Below are positions 1 to 9,942 of a DNA stretch of 64,000 nucleotides, piece after piece. Within the stretch, counting starts at the first letter, position 1. Every line of letters starts with the position of its first letter. A program made the translations under genes and the position numbers. The notes beneath the pieces are model-generated. The model had not been told where the DNA came from. It saw only the letters and a program-made list of their open reading frames with translations, and did no database searches. The DNA comes from Anaerolineae bacterium (GTDB lineage Bacteria > Chloroflexota > Anaerolineae > Promineifilales > Promineifilaceae), in contig JAUIAP010000013.1 in assembly GCA_030425205.1 (NCBI GenBank), forward strand, positions 62,001-126,000. The letters run 5' to 3'.

Positions 1-22
1 CCGCTTCTCTGCTTACAAACAA

Positions 23-3000
23 CTACACTAATAACGCCGCAAGTATCTCACTACCAGCTTGAACTGTTTGCGTTCGGCCGACGCGCCGTGCAAGCGCAAC
101 GCCTTCAGTCGCAAGCGAGACAGCCGTATCCATCTCCCCAAGCGACTGGTGCAGCTGTGCCTTGCGCACGAGCAGTTCGCACTGAAAGTAAGGTGTGTTG
201 AGCGTCTTGTAGAGAACGAGGCAACGTTCATAGACAGCCATTGCTGCTACCTGTTCGCCAGTTGCAGCCAGCGCAGCCCCTAAGTTGCTCAAATGCCGCG
301 CGACCCCGTCAACATTTTTGAGCCGTTCGTCAATCGCCAGCGCATCTTGCAAGTAAGGGAGTGCCTTTTTTGGCTCGCCCTGCTCTAAGTAGATCGCACC
401 GAGATTGCCCGTCGCGATTCCCATCCCCGTCTGGTGGTCGAGAATGGTCAGCGTGTCGAGCGCGGCGTGCGTTATCGCGACTGCTTGTTCGTAACGGCGA
501 ACACGTCGGTACAGATTGCCAAGGTTAACCTGACGCTTTGCAATGCCGAACCGATCCCCTATCTCTCTATCTATTGCAACTGCCTCCTCGTAACAGCGCA
601 ACGCTTCCTCCTCGATACCCTGGTCAACGAGTACATTGCCGAGATTGTTTAGGCTGCTGGCAATCAGTTTGCGGTCGCCGAGCGATCTGGCAAATTCAAG
701 CGCGTGTTCAAGTGCTGTCTTCGCGTTCGCATACTGACTTTGCTTATAGTGGGTCAGACCAATTCGACGCTGCGACGTCGCAATGCCAATTGGGTTGCCA
801 CTTTCCTGATCGACGATGAGCGCACGTTTGTAGTAGCGCAATGCGTCGTCATATTCAGCTTTGTGCCAGTGATATTGACCAAGTGCACGCAGCCCGTTGG
901 CATGTCCGGGCGGGTCATTGACGCGGCTAAATGTTCTTAGAGCCTCATCAAGCACCGCTTTCCCATCGTCATAGCGCGACAGTTCGAGCAGTAGTTCGCC
1001 ATAGTAAATCTGTGCATTGGCATATTGCAGCACAGATCCGTTGGCGGCAAGAAATGCAACGGCCGGCTCGATGAGGGCGAGTGCGCTGTCAAAGTGTCCG
1101 CGACTATGCTCAACTTGTGCGAGTTCGGCCGAAATCCAAGCCCGCTCCACCGATACAGGCAACCCCCTCACCGCCTCGCGCAAAAGGGTGTTTACCTCCT
1201 CATACAGACCAATGATCCGCAAAAAGCGCGACAATCCACTGGCTGCGTCAGCAAGCAACTCAGCCGCGCCGCGCGCAACGCCGCTATGCCAGCCTGCCCG
1301 AATGTTGTCAATCGACGCCTGAAGACGGGCTGTAATTTCGAGTAACTTGGGCGAAAGAAGCTCGTCCGCCGCCCGTTTGACCAAGCCGAGATAGAAATCG
1401 GTGTGCGCGCGCTGTGTCATTTCGGCAACCGCTGGCGTTGCGGACAGCTTCTCTGCGGCGAATTGGCGCAGTAGCTCATGTAGTCGGTAATGTTGCCGCG
1501 TCGAGCGTTGGAGCAGCGACCAGTCGATTAAATTGGCGGCATCCGTCATGCTGGTTGATGTGACGGCAAGCAATGCTTCTAGGGAAAACTCGCCGCGAAA
1601 GACAGACAGCTTGGCAAGGGTGGTGCGCTCTGACTCAGACAAGAGTTGCCACGAATAGGCAAACACGGCACGTATGCTGCGATGGCGGTCGGGAACATCG
1701 CGTGTTGGGGTCGCAAGGAAATCGAGATTGGTCTGAATTTGCGCCGCAATCTCACGGCACCCCATCAGGCGCACCCAGACCGCCGCCAATTCGATTGGCA
1801 GGGGTAACCCTTCGACAAGTGAGACAATCGTCTCGATAATGAGCCGTTCTTCGGCGTCTGGCTCAAACTGTGGGTTGACCAGACGCGCCGCCTGAATAAA
1901 CAGCACAACGCCGTCGTCCTGCTGTGCGAGACCGTTGACTAGAAAGCGTCGTTCGCCGCGCAGATTGAGCGGCAGCCGCGATGTGGCGACGATGCGCACC
2001 GCTGGCGCCTCGCGGAACAGCGCGGTGATGAGTGCAGTCTCAGCGATTAAATGTTCATAGTTGTCGAGAATCAGGAGGATTGATCGTTCACGTAGAAAAT
2101 CGATCAGCTGCGTTCGCACGGGCGCATTCCCTTGCAGCGTCATCCCTATCGCCGTTGCGACAGTCGTTTCGAGCTGTTCTGGGTCGGCGACGCCAACGAG
2201 GGCGACAAAGTAGATACCGGCTTCAAACTGTTCTTCCTGCGTACCAAAATGGTCGCCAACAGCCGCGGCGAGTCGCGTTTTTCCACTGCCGCCCGACCCA
2301 AGTAGCGTGACAAGCCGCTCATGCTCCAGCATGGCCGCGATCTCGGCCACTTCCGCAGAACGGCCAATTGTTGCTGTGAGGTAAGTGGGCAGGTGATGGG
2401 TGCGATGGCGGTCTGGCTGGGGTTGGCTCTGGATCAGCTCGCCCGCTTCGATGGCAGCGGCAAGCGCGATCGTTTCGGCCGATGGCGCAACCCCCAACTC
2501 CTCATTCAGCTGGCGACGGCAAACTTCAAACTGTGCCAGTGCCTCCACCCGATGCCCGTCAAAGGCGAGCGTACGCATCAACTGGCGGTAAGCCTCCTCG
2601 CGCCATGGCTCTAGCTCGACCTGACGGCGTGCCGCCTGTGCTGCTGATGCATAGTCGCCTTGCATTTCAAATTGGCGAACCATCGCCCCAAGCGCAACCA
2701 ATGCTTGCTGGTGAAGCTGCTCACGGGTAACAACGAGCCACTCTTCAAACGGGTCGGCATCGTCGATGTGGACACCTGCAAGTAGCTGGCCGCGATATTG
2801 CGCCATCGCGTCGGCGGGTCGGTTCTCATCGATCAGGTTTAGGAAGTTGACGACATCGACCTGCGCCTCTTGGGAATTGAACGTGACTGATTGGCGTGTG
2901 ACCTCGATGAGTTGGTCGAAAATTTCGGCCGAAAGCGCATTCCTAAGACGATAGAGGGCTTGGCGCAGATTCCGCAGGGCAATGCTGTCTGAATAGTTCG

Positions 3001-3154
3001 GCCACAACAGTGTGGCAAGCTGGCTGCGCCGATGGGGACGACCCTGCTCAATTGCAAGATAGGCGAGCAGTACCCGTATTTTATCTGTCGCAAAACGGGT
3101 GATTGGCTCGCCGTCAATGCGAACAGAGAAGCCATCGAATAACTGAATCTCCAA
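23..3154 (-). CDS. BTAD/SARP-type transcriptional regulator with ATPase and TPR domains
   Basis: A 1043-residue regulator. Residues 1-95 form a winged-helix DNA-binding region of the SARP/OmpR type, followed by a bacterial transcriptional activator (BTAD) helical region to about residue 245. A STAND/NB-ARC-like ATPase follows: Walker A GSGGSGKT has its Lys at residue 292, and Walker B lies in ILLILDNYEHL. From about residue 600 to the end are tandem TPR repeats with the usual A/G/Y pattern. The start is a TTG (3154-3152) preceded by AAAGGA about 7 nt upstream, and the protein opens MEIQLFDGF, typical for the family. The family couples ligand or partner sensing by the TPRs to ATP-driven activation of nearby promoters. 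It diverges from the 59-aa protein/serine hydrolase pair, a plausible target (inference). Target and ligand are unknown. Confidence 0.9.
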   Translation of the reverse strand: MEIQLFDGFSVRIDGEPITRFATDKIRVLLAYLAIEQGRPHRRSQLATLLWPNYSDSIALRNLRQALYRLRNALSAEIFDQLIEVTRQSVTFNSQEAQVDVVNFLNLIDENRPADAMAQYRGQLLAGVHIDDADPFEEWLVVTREQLHQQALVALGAMVRQFEMQGDYASAAQAARRQVELEPWREEAYRQLMRTLAFDGHRVEALAQFEVCRRQLNEELGVAPSAETIALAAAIEAGELIQSQPQPDRHRTHHLPTYLTATIGRSAEVAEIAAMLEHERLVTLLGSGGSGKTRLAAAVGDHFGTQEEQFEAGIYFVALVGVADPEQLETTVATAIGMTLQGNAPVRTQLIDFLRERSILLILDNYEHLIAETALITALFREAPAVRIVATSRLPLNLRGERRFLVNGLAQQDDGVVLFIQAARLVNPQFEPDAEERLIIETIVSLVEGLPLPIELAAVWVRLMGCREIAAQIQTNLDFLATPTRDVPDRHRSIRAVFAYSWQLLSESERTTLAKLSVFRGEFSLEALLAVTSTSMTDAANLIDWSLLQRSTRQHYRLHELLRQFAAEKLSATPAVAEMTQRAHTDFYLGLVKRAADELLSPKLLEITARLQASIDNIRAGWHSGVARGAAELLADAASGLSRFLRIIGLYEEVNTLLREAVRGLPVSVERAWISAELAQVEHSRGHFDSALALIEPAVAFLAANGSVLQYANAQIYYGELLLELSRYDDGKAVLDEALRTFSRVNDPPGHANGLRALGQYHWHKAEYDDALRYYKRALIVDQESGNPIGIATSQRRIGLTHYKQSQYANAKTALEHALEFARSLGDRKLIASSLNNLGNVLVDQGIEEEALRCYEEAVAIDREIGDRFGIAKRQVNLGNLYRRVRRYEQAVAITHAALDTLTILDHQTGMGIATGNLGAIYLEQGEPKKALPYLQDALAIDERLKNVDGVARHLSNLGAALAATGEQVAAMAVYERCLVLYKTLNTPYFQCELLVRKAQLHQSLGEMDTAVSLATEGVALARRVGRTQTVQAGSEILAALLV

Positions 3155-3268
3155 ATAGTGTCCTTTGATATGTTTGTGGTTCCTGCTTGCTACGTTCCTG
3201 CTACGTTTGCATTCTATCCTACCCGCAACAGTTTACCCAACGGAGTGACCGAACAAGGAACAGCAATC

Positions 3269-3448
3269 ATGGTCATACAAAAACAACAACAGTACGGAAG
3301 TTTTCTGGTGCGAATTTGGGGTGAGGGAACACCCATTCGCTGGCGTGCATCGGCGCAAAACGTGCAGACTGGCACATTGGAGATGTTCCCAAATATCGAG
3401 TGCTTGCTGGCATACCTGCAACGCTCAGTCGAAAAATACGGCTCATAA
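3269..3448 (+). CDS. small conserved-looking hypothetical protein (59 aa)
   Basis: I take the start at ATG 3269 (MVIQKQQQY), which has AAGGA at 3255-3259, 9 nt upstream. An upstream in-frame ATG at 3158 has no ribosome site and its extra 37 residues look like translated intergenic DNA. The protein is a single compact unit: FLVRIWGEG, then WRASAQNVQTG, then a helical LLAYLQRS end. I recall short proteins with this R-IW...WRAS...TGE...F..L...L pattern from Chloroflexota genomes next to BTAD/TPR regulators, but cannot check it here. It lies 29 bp upstream of the secreted serine hydrolase, probably in one transcript. No function is assigned. Confidence 0.65.
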   Translation: MVIQKQQQYGSFLVRIWGEGTPIRWRASAQNVQTGTLEMFPNIECLLAYLQRSVEKYGS

Positions 3449-3477
3449 ACGGCCACAATCAACTCTAGGAGATCAAC

Positions 3478-5004
3478 ATGTTACGCAAATGGACTTTACT
3501 TGTAATCGCAATCGCGCTACTCATCGGCGCAACGTTTGGCACGGCTTCGGCCGATGACGAATGGCTTCCCATCAACGATATGCTCGACGCTGGCACAAGC
3601 GGCGGCTTGTATGGCTACATGCTCAAGCGCGTCGATGGCCCGACAATTTTTACGCTGAGAAGCAATGGTCTTCTCAACGGCGGCGCCTGGTATCCCGCTA
3701 GCACCGTCAAAGTGAATCACCACCTCGCCGCGCTACGCTGGGCGCAAGAGAATGGCGGTGTCGCTGCACTACAGCAGACAATTCCCGTGTATGGCTCCTC
3801 CTGTAGCGGCAGCGGAACGATCACCGAGACGACGCTCTCAAGCGTCCTCCAGTCGATGATGGTCAACTCGAACAACCAAATGACCAACGCCGTCCAAGAC
3901 TTTATCGGTCAGGGTGCAATCAACAGCATGATGCAGAACGATATAGGCATGAGCGTCTATACACAGCTCAACCACAAGCTTGGCTGCGGTGGACCGACGA
4001 ATGACCCTGCCAATCAGATGACAAACGAAGATATCACGCTGCTATACGAAAAATACGCTCGTGGCGACATGCTCAACCCAGCGATGATGACACAATTTGA
4101 AGCGTTGATGCTCAATCACACCAACACCAACTTCCTCAACGCGATTGTCAGCAGTGAAGCCAACAAGCTGGGTCTCAGTAATGCTGAACTGACTGCCTTC
4201 AACAATCAATTTTCCTTCGCCGTCAAGGCTGGCAATATTCCAGCAAGCGTGGACGGGACACTTTACGAATCGATTGCGGGCCTCGCTCGGGTTCCAGTTC
4301 GCACCTGTGATGGCATTGTCGTCAATCAGTACGTCTACTCCGTCTTTGTCGATGGAGCCGACACGATTAGTGCTTCACTAACCAATCTAACTGCTCGTGA
4401 AATGATGCGCGGCGAAATCGCCAACGCACTCGCCACCTTCAAACCATTCCCGCTGTATGAGTGCGTTGCACAGCAAGGCTACCTCGACCCCGGCAACGAC
4501 CCCGACCCATTCCCCTTCCCGCTCGGCAAAACGGACGGCATGTTGTCGGTCGAACTCAATCTGTCAAATTGGCTCGGCAGGACAAATTGGTTTATCGGCG
4601 CAACGTCAAGCGATGTGCGTGGCGTACCAGACGGGCTGCAACCTGTCAGTGATGCACTCTGGCTTATCGTGCTGGAAGATGGCTCGGAACTGCGGACCGA
4701 TCGCTTCAATGCAACGCTCACGACCGACGCCAGCCTGCCAGAACGGACGGAACTCTACTATCGCGGCAGCACACGTGCGGATTGGGTGCCAGCCGACAGC
4801 AGTTGCTCAGATGGGCAGACGAGCGCGGTTGCCTTTGCCGCACCCATCTGCGCGACCGGTGAATATGTCTTGCTTGCGCCCCAAACGCCAACCGCAGTTT
4901 CGCTGCGAGGGGTCAGCTCGGATAGCAATATGAGACACACGCTTCCACTCTTGCTGATGATACTCACATTGCCAACAGTCGGGATCGTCCGCCAACGACA
5001 GTAG
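3478..5004 (+). CDS. secreted beta-lactamase-fold serine hydrolase
   Basis: A 508-residue exported protein. A signal peptide (about residues 1-25, ending GTASA) is followed by a class A beta-lactamase/PBP-like domain carrying the three family motifs: SxxK as S75-T-V-K78, SxN as S131-N-N133, and a KTG-like K250-A-G. The fold includes beta-lactamases, DD-peptidases and related esterases; which activity applies here cannot be told. After about residue 330 comes a beta-rich C-terminal domain, then TPTAVSL, a hydrophobic segment (LPLLLMILTLPTVGIV) and RQRQ. This matches the Pro-Thr-Ala/TM/basic tail of other surface proteins in the window. TAGGAGATC just before the ATG is a strong ribosome site. 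It probably forms an operon with the 59-aa gene. Confidence 0.85.
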   Translation: MLRKWTLLVIAIALLIGATFGTASADDEWLPINDMLDAGTSGGLYGYMLKRVDGPTIFTLRSNGLLNGGAWYPASTVKVNHHLAALRWAQENGGVAALQQTIPVYGSSCSGSGTITETTLSSVLQSMMVNSNNQMTNAVQDFIGQGAINSMMQNDIGMSVYTQLNHKLGCGGPTNDPANQMTNEDITLLYEKYARGDMLNPAMMTQFEALMLNHTNTNFLNAIVSSEANKLGLSNAELTAFNNQFSFAVKAGNIPASVDGTLYESIAGLARVPVRTCDGIVVNQYVYSVFVDGADTISASLTNLTAREMMRGEIANALATFKPFPLYECVAQQGYLDPGNDPDPFPFPLGKTDGMLSVELNLSNWLGRTNWFIGATSSDVRGVPDGLQPVSDALWLIVLEDGSELRTDRFNATLTTDASLPERTELYYRGSTRADWVPADSSCSDGQTSAVAFAAPICATGEYVLLAPQTPTAVSLRGVSSDSNMRHTLPLLLMILTLPTVGIVRQRQ

Positions 5005-5134
5005 AGCGCACTGCATGGGCATCGTTCCAGATTGAGACGTTTCTCGACACGCATGGAACGAGTTTGGAACGCTGCCCCGCAATAATATCGCCAATTCAAC
5101 GAGACAAACTTTAACCAGACAAGGAGATTTCAAG

Positions 5135-6583
5135 ATGACCACACAAACAGTAGCCAATCATGCAGTTATTATCGGAGGCAGTATCGGCGGATTATTGACG
5201 GCACGTGTACTTTCCGATTATGTTGAGCGAGTCACGATTGTTGAGAAAGATCTGTTTTCGGCCGAACCCGTCCGCCGCAAAGGCACACCACATGCAGCAC
5301 AATTTCACAACCTGCATCAGGCAGGCGCCGATATTGTGCGCGACCTCTTTCCCGAAATGCCGCTCGATAGCGCAGAGAGCGGCTTGATCCCCTCCGACGT
5401 GGGCGCAGAGATTCATGCCTTTATGTACGGTGGCTGGTTGCCAAAAGTGCATGTCGGTTCCAATCTGTTTTGGTGTGATCGACTACGCTTTGAGTGGGCG
5501 TTGCGCCAGCGCGTTGCGGCACTGCCTAATGTGGAACTGAGAGGCGGTGTGACGGTGCGCGGGTTGCGTTATGACAAGCTTGCGCAGCGAATGACGGGGA
5601 TTGAGGTGAAGACAGACGAGGGGATGGGGGAAATTTCGGCCGAAATCGTCGTTGATGCCAGCGGACGCGGCTCTCGACTCCCCCAATGGCTTAATTCGCT
5701 GGATTTAAGCCAGCCCGCTGAATCAGAGCTTCACATCAACATGAGCGATGTTTCGGCTACCTTTCAGCTTCCTGAGCAGACGCAACCGAAATGGGCCGCG
5801 ATGGTCATTGGCACGCGGCCCGGTACCAACAACAAAATGGGTGGTGTCTACCGTCTGCCCAACAATCAGATTAAGGTGTTGTTGGCGGGCTGGTTTGGCG
5901 ACCATCCTCCGACGGATGAGGCTGGTTTTGTCGCGTTCAGCCAACAGTTGGCACAGCCCGATCTCTATCACTTGCTGCAAGACGCGACGCCCATCTCACC
6001 GTTTTTGCGTCACAAACTACCCTCTAATCGCTGGCGGCATTACGAAAAGCTGCGCGACTTGCCGCACGGTCTGTTCGTGCTGGGGGATGCGGTCTGTAGC
6101 TTTAATCCGAGCTATGGGCAGGGCATGACCATTACGGCAATGCACGCAATGGCGTTAGATAAAGCGTTGCGACGATTACAGAGAAGTGGACATACCATTA
6201 TGGCGCGGCCGATCAACCGGCGTTTTCAGAAAGCGGCTGGGAAAATCAGTCAGACCGCATGGATGAATGCCACAACCGAGGATTTGCGCTATCCAGAAGC
6301 AGAAGGGACCCGCTCGTTGCCTGTGCGCTTTATGCAGACATATTTGAGCGAGGTAATGGCGACGGCGCACCAAAACAAGGCCATAACGAAGCTCTTTTAC
6401 GAAGTGATGACCCTACGCCGTTTGCCAGCCGCGCTCTTTTCACCAACCGTGCTGTGGGCGATGCTGCAACACAGACTGCGCGAACGCATTAGCGCCGCAA
6501 GCACACAATCAATAGAAAAACCTGTCGGACGCAAGCGCATCCTTTTTCCCACCTTCAAGAGTTCTGATGGTGAAACGTTTTGA
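5135..6583 (+). CDS. FAD-dependent oxidoreductase (monooxygenase / geranylgeranyl reductase-like)
   Basis: A 482-residue flavoprotein. The N-terminal Rossmann motif is GGSIGGL (residues 14-20), a GxGxxG variant with Ser at the second Gly, followed by the acidic strand end TIVEKD. A second FAD-binding motif, LGDAVCSFNPSYGQGM, has its Asp at residue 318; this GD...P...G.G pattern is typical of the aromatic hydroxylase/epoxidase/geranylgeranyl-reductase group. There is no signal peptide or membrane segment, so it is probably cytosolic or loosely membrane-bound. AAGGAG stands 8-9 nt before the ATG. It lies 130 bp after the hydrolase with no obvious metabolic partner. The substrate cannot be inferred. 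Confidence 0.85.
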   Translation: MTTQTVANHAVIIGGSIGGLLTARVLSDYVERVTIVEKDLFSAEPVRRKGTPHAAQFHNLHQAGADIVRDLFPEMPLDSAESGLIPSDVGAEIHAFMYGGWLPKVHVGSNLFWCDRLRFEWALRQRVAALPNVELRGGVTVRGLRYDKLAQRMTGIEVKTDEGMGEISAEIVVDASGRGSRLPQWLNSLDLSQPAESELHINMSDVSATFQLPEQTQPKWAAMVIGTRPGTNNKMGGVYRLPNNQIKVLLAGWFGDHPPTDEAGFVAFSQQLAQPDLYHLLQDATPISPFLRHKLPSNRWRHYEKLRDLPHGLFVLGDAVCSFNPSYGQGMTITAMHAMALDKALRRLQRSGHTIMARPINRRFQKAAGKISQTAWMNATTEDLRYPEAEGTRSLPVRFMQTYLSEVMATAHQNKAITKLFYEVMTLRRLPAALFSPTVLWAMLQHRLRERISAASTQSIEKPVGRKRILFPTFKSSDGETF

Positions 6584-6620
6584 TACCAGTTGTGACGACA
6601 AGTAACGTAAATATCAAACG

Positions 6621-6659
6621 TTCAAAGACCGAGTTCTTGGCAGGAACTCGGTCTTTGAA
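6621..6659. terminator. perfect 16-bp hairpin, repeat family copy 1
   Basis: The arms TTCAAAGACCGAGTTC (6621-6636) and GAACTCGGTCTTTGAA (6644-6659) pair perfectly around TTGGCAG. It lies after the FAD oxidoreductase and before the CBS-GNAT gene, so termination is likely. A closely related hairpin sits at 51804-51836 with the same GAG-TT-C...GGCAG-AA-CTCGG core and a conserved downstream GAAG(A/G)TCGAA. This is therefore a dispersed palindromic repeat rather than a one-off terminator. Confidence 0.75.
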
Positions 6660-6742
6660 GATCGAATAACCGCCCACGAAAGCTCACGCACGTTTCTCCT
6701 GAATCACTGTGCAATGTGGCGCATCTCCCGTACACTTGTCAC

Positions 6743-7645
6743 ATGAACCTCGTGCGTGACTGGACAACCCGTGATCTGATTTCGGCCGAACCCACAATGA
6801 AACTCGATGATGCAATGCGTTTGTTAGAGCAAAACGATATTCGTCACTTGCCAATTATTGAGAACGGAACCTATTTGGGGATCGTTTCACGAACTGCGTT
6901 GCGGCGTGCCCAACTTGTCGCCCGTTATGATCCCAGCAAGCGACACGTCAAGTTGAGTGAACTGATCGACAATCGCGAGCAAATCTCAGGGACAGCGACG
7001 ATGGCAGACGCAGCAAGAAAGTTGCTGACGACTCAAGTAACATCGCTCGCCGTTTTGGATGAGGCGGGTCGGCTGGATAGTATTCTGACACAGTCGGACA
7101 TGCTCTACCACACGTTGTTAGCAGAGAACCCGCCGCCCTCGCCCGAATTGGTGACGCTCAAGGATGGCGTCGAGGTTGTGATTCGGCCGATTCACCTCCG
7201 TGATGCGGCCGAACTAAACGACCTGTACGAAGCGCTTTCCTATCGCAGCAAGTATATGCGCTTCCATTCAGGCAATAATCCATTTACGATCCACAAAATT
7301 CGCCGCTTTACGCTGGCAGATTACCAAGATCACATGGCCTATGTGGTGGTTGACCCGAACTCGGATAAATTGGCGGGCGTCGTTGAGTATGTGCCGCTGA
7401 CGCCACCGGTGGACGGATCGGCCGAATTTAGCATCGCGATTGCAGATGCATGGCAGGGCAAAGGGCTCGGGCGTATTTTGATGACGATGCTTATCGAATA
7501 TGCGCGCACGCAGAAGATTTGCCGGATACTAGGTATCATTCATGCCGAAAATGCGGCGATGCGCTATCTCACCAAGCATCTCGGTGTGCCAACAACGCAA
7601 TCATTCAACGGCAGCGCGTACGAGGTTTGGCTAGAGGTGTGTTGA
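6743..7645 (+). CDS. CBS-domain pair fused to a GNAT acetyltransferase
   Basis: I choose ATG 6743 (MNLVRDWTTRDLIS) over the in-frame ATG at 6716, because CBS proteins usually begin at this point and the nine upstream residues look non-coding. Neither start has a clear ribosome site. Two CBS motifs cover about residues 1-125 and normally bind adenosine nucleotides as a regulatory module. A GNAT fold follows from IRPIHLRDA to the end, with the acetyl-CoA pyrophosphate loop QGKGLG at residues 238-243. The likely role is an N-acetyltransferase controlled by energy charge (family knowledge plus inference). The acceptor is unknown. It stands alone between two hairpin/intergenic regions. Confidence 0.85.
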   Translation: MNLVRDWTTRDLISAEPTMKLDDAMRLLEQNDIRHLPIIENGTYLGIVSRTALRRAQLVARYDPSKRHVKLSELIDNREQISGTATMADAARKLLTTQVTSLAVLDEAGRLDSILTQSDMLYHTLLAENPPPSPELVTLKDGVEVVIRPIHLRDAAELNDLYEALSYRSKYMRFHSGNNPFTIHKIRRFTLADYQDHMAYVVVDPNSDKLAGVVEYVPLTPPVDGSAEFSIAIADAWQGKGLGRILMTMLIEYARTQKICRILGIIHAENAAMRYLTKHLGVPTTQSFNGSAYEVWLEVC

Positions 7646-7680
7646 TAGCGGGGCAGCTTGTGAGATAGCGCACGGGTTAT

Positions 7681-9819
7681 TTATCTAATGCCCACTATAT
7701 CGGCCGAATCCAACACCCGTCTGTTCATCACTTCATTGAGATAACTCTGTCGCAATTGCGGGTCGGCCATGGTCTCTGCGATGGCATGAATCTGTGTCAC
7801 CGCCTCACGCAAATAACGCTGGCCGTCTTGCGCGTCTCCTGTTGCGGCCAATGTCAGCGCGTGCAGCCAGTAGCGGCTTGGCCGCGCACGCTGGTCGAAC
7901 TGGGTGGTAGACAACTCGACCATCATCTCCTCACTGACCTGCCGAGCGGCGATCGCCTCCCCCTTACCCAAGAGTCCCGCCGCCTTAAGCCACAGCCCCT
8001 CTACTTGACTGTTTATCAATCCGTGTTCACGCGAGAGGGACAAGATCTCTTCCGCGCACGCTAATACCGCGTCAAATTGGTCGAGCCGATAGTGGATCAA
8101 CCCCTGCCCCTCAAGCATGACGGGCAGCAACATCACGGCGTTGCCCTGTCGCATCAGGTCACTGGCGATGCGGGCGTGGTCGAGCGCCGCTTCATCGCTG
8201 TGTTGCAGACTTTCCAACATCGCACCACCGAGACAATATTCCATTCTCGCGCGGTTATAGTCATCCCCTTGTTGTTCATAGTAGTCGCGCACGCTCTGAA
8301 ACAGTCGAATTGCTCGCTCATAGTCACACATGTCGAGATAGGTCAACGCCAACATCGCCTGTGCCTGATTGACATAAAACGGTATCTGCATCTCTTGCGC
8401 CAACACGAGCGATTGCAAGGCGACCTGCTGTGCTGTTGCAAAGTCGCCGACCGATTTGTGAAATGCGACCAGCCAATCATACGCTTGGAAACGTTGCAAG
8501 CGCAGTTGGTATGTCTCTGCTAGCGTCAGTGCTTCTTGTGCCGTATGCTGAAGTGCCTCCGCTTTTTGTTGGAGAAAGGCGAGTTTGGCCTTGACGATCA
8601 GTGCCTCCGTCAACAAGCGGTGATGATTGATGCGGCGTGCGAGGCGTGTCGCCTTATCCAACGCCCGTACCGCCCTTGGGAAGTTGCCATCCATCTCGGC
8701 ACTCAAATGGGCAAAGAGCAAGTGTGCACGGATGATGCGGCTAGGTTCCCCATCGACCGCGACCGCCACAAGGACGCGCTGGATCAGTGGCAGTGCAGCC
8801 GCCGATTTCTGTCGCCACCATATCCATGCCTGGCGCAGCTGGGTTTCAATAGTGTCGGATGGGCAATCATGGAGCAGTCGCTGTGCTTTGGGTAACTCCA
8901 TCTGCAAACAGGCTAAGTCAATGCGCAGATAGCAGATCGCTTCCAGCAGGTCGGGTGGCACCGTCCCTGCGCGCACAAATGCTTGCAAGCGGTTTAGATT
9001 TACCGTCACTTGCTCGACATTCGCCTGTTCCAAGGCCGCCACCGCACGGCTGATGAGCAAGCGCAAAGGGTTTCCAACGACATCAGCAGCGGCCCGTTCG
9101 GCCGGTAAGCCAGCTTGCAGCGCTTCCGCTAGCTTTTGGGTGCGTGGATCGGGCTGAATGCCGAGATGAGTTTCGGCCGATTTTGCGAACGACTGATACG
9201 CCGTCAATCCTGCCCCACGCTGCCCCAACACCTGCCGATAGCGCATCAGCAGCCGCAACGCCTCCTCATCAAACGGCTCGCTGTCAAACAACTGTTGGGC
9301 ATACACAACCCCAGCGGCAAACTGACTCTGCTCAAACAGCGTCCGTGTGACTTGATGCAATAGCCGCACATACGCCATCTGCAACCGATTGGCTTGCTGC
9401 TCCAACCAGCGCACGTCCCAACTCGCCAATTCGCCCCCGTAGAGGTCAATCGCCTGCTGCCACGCCGTCAACTCATTGCGTTCGCTGGCTGCGAAGAACG
9501 CCTCCACATCAAGCCAGCGGACAGGTGCGGGCAGATGAACATGCTCACGACTCTGCACAAGTGTTAGGTCGGGCAGCGCATTGCCGATTAGCCAGAGCAG
9601 ATCACGCACGCGCTGACGCCCCTTGTGTGGCAGGCGTTGCGGGAACAACAGGTCGGCCAGCAGATCACGTCCAAGTGGCTCGGGGCGCAGGAGCAGTAGT
9701 GTAAGCAGCGGATGGGTGCGCTTGGGAGGCGCCTCGACGGTCAACCACTGTCCATCACGCCACTGCTCAATCTGCACGCTGCCAAGTAGACAAAATCTGA
9801 AGGGATGTTGAGGTTTCAT
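7681..9819 (-). CDS. BTAD-type regulator with TPR tail, lacking an ATPase domain
   Basis: The start is set at ATG 9819 (MKPQHPFRFCLLGSVQ, 712 residues). A TTG at 9849 would add ten residues but has no ribosome site. Residues 1-90 form a SARP-type winged helix (LLTLLLLRPEPLGRDLLADLLFP region), about 95-235 the BTAD helical region, and about 250-700 TPR-like helical repeats. Unlike the regulator at 23-3154 there is no Walker A between BTAD and TPR, so regulation cannot depend on an in-cis ATPase. It diverges from the secreted metalloprotease gene at 9943 with 120 bp between them, making that gene a plausible target (inference). Confidence 0.85.
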   Translation of the reverse strand: MKPQHPFRFCLLGSVQIEQWRDGQWLTVEAPPKRTHPLLTLLLLRPEPLGRDLLADLLFPQRLPHKGRQRVRDLLWLIGNALPDLTLVQSREHVHLPAPVRWLDVEAFFAASERNELTAWQQAIDLYGGELASWDVRWLEQQANRLQMAYVRLLHQVTRTLFEQSQFAAGVVYAQQLFDSEPFDEEALRLLMRYRQVLGQRGAGLTAYQSFAKSAETHLGIQPDPRTQKLAEALQAGLPAERAAADVVGNPLRLLISRAVAALEQANVEQVTVNLNRLQAFVRAGTVPPDLLEAICYLRIDLACLQMELPKAQRLLHDCPSDTIETQLRQAWIWWRQKSAAALPLIQRVLVAVAVDGEPSRIIRAHLLFAHLSAEMDGNFPRAVRALDKATRLARRINHHRLLTEALIVKAKLAFLQQKAEALQHTAQEALTLAETYQLRLQRFQAYDWLVAFHKSVGDFATAQQVALQSLVLAQEMQIPFYVNQAQAMLALTYLDMCDYERAIRLFQSVRDYYEQQGDDYNRARMEYCLGGAMLESLQHSDEAALDHARIASDLMRQGNAVMLLPVMLEGQGLIHYRLDQFDAVLACAEEILSLSREHGLINSQVEGLWLKAAGLLGKGEAIAARQVSEEMMVELSTTQFDQRARPSRYWLHALTLAATGDAQDGQRYLREAVTQIHAIAETMADPQLRQSYLNEVMNRRVLDSADIVGIR

Positions 9820-9942
9820 TAGCAGATTAAGCCTCACTTCCCCTCGCAACGCAAGACGCGACGATAACGCGACGCTAGCTCTGTAGACTGCATGTTAAAT
9901 CCCATTGCACTGCACGTGCAATGGTTAACAAAAAGGAATACG

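Noticed and set aside
4457..4933. 158-residue frame inside the serine hydrolase
   Set aside because: Overlaps a gene with signal peptide and complete motifs in another frame.
9892..9942. Earlier start for the metalloprotease
   Set aside because: The strong AAAAGGA site lies after it and the signal peptide begins cleanly at 9943.
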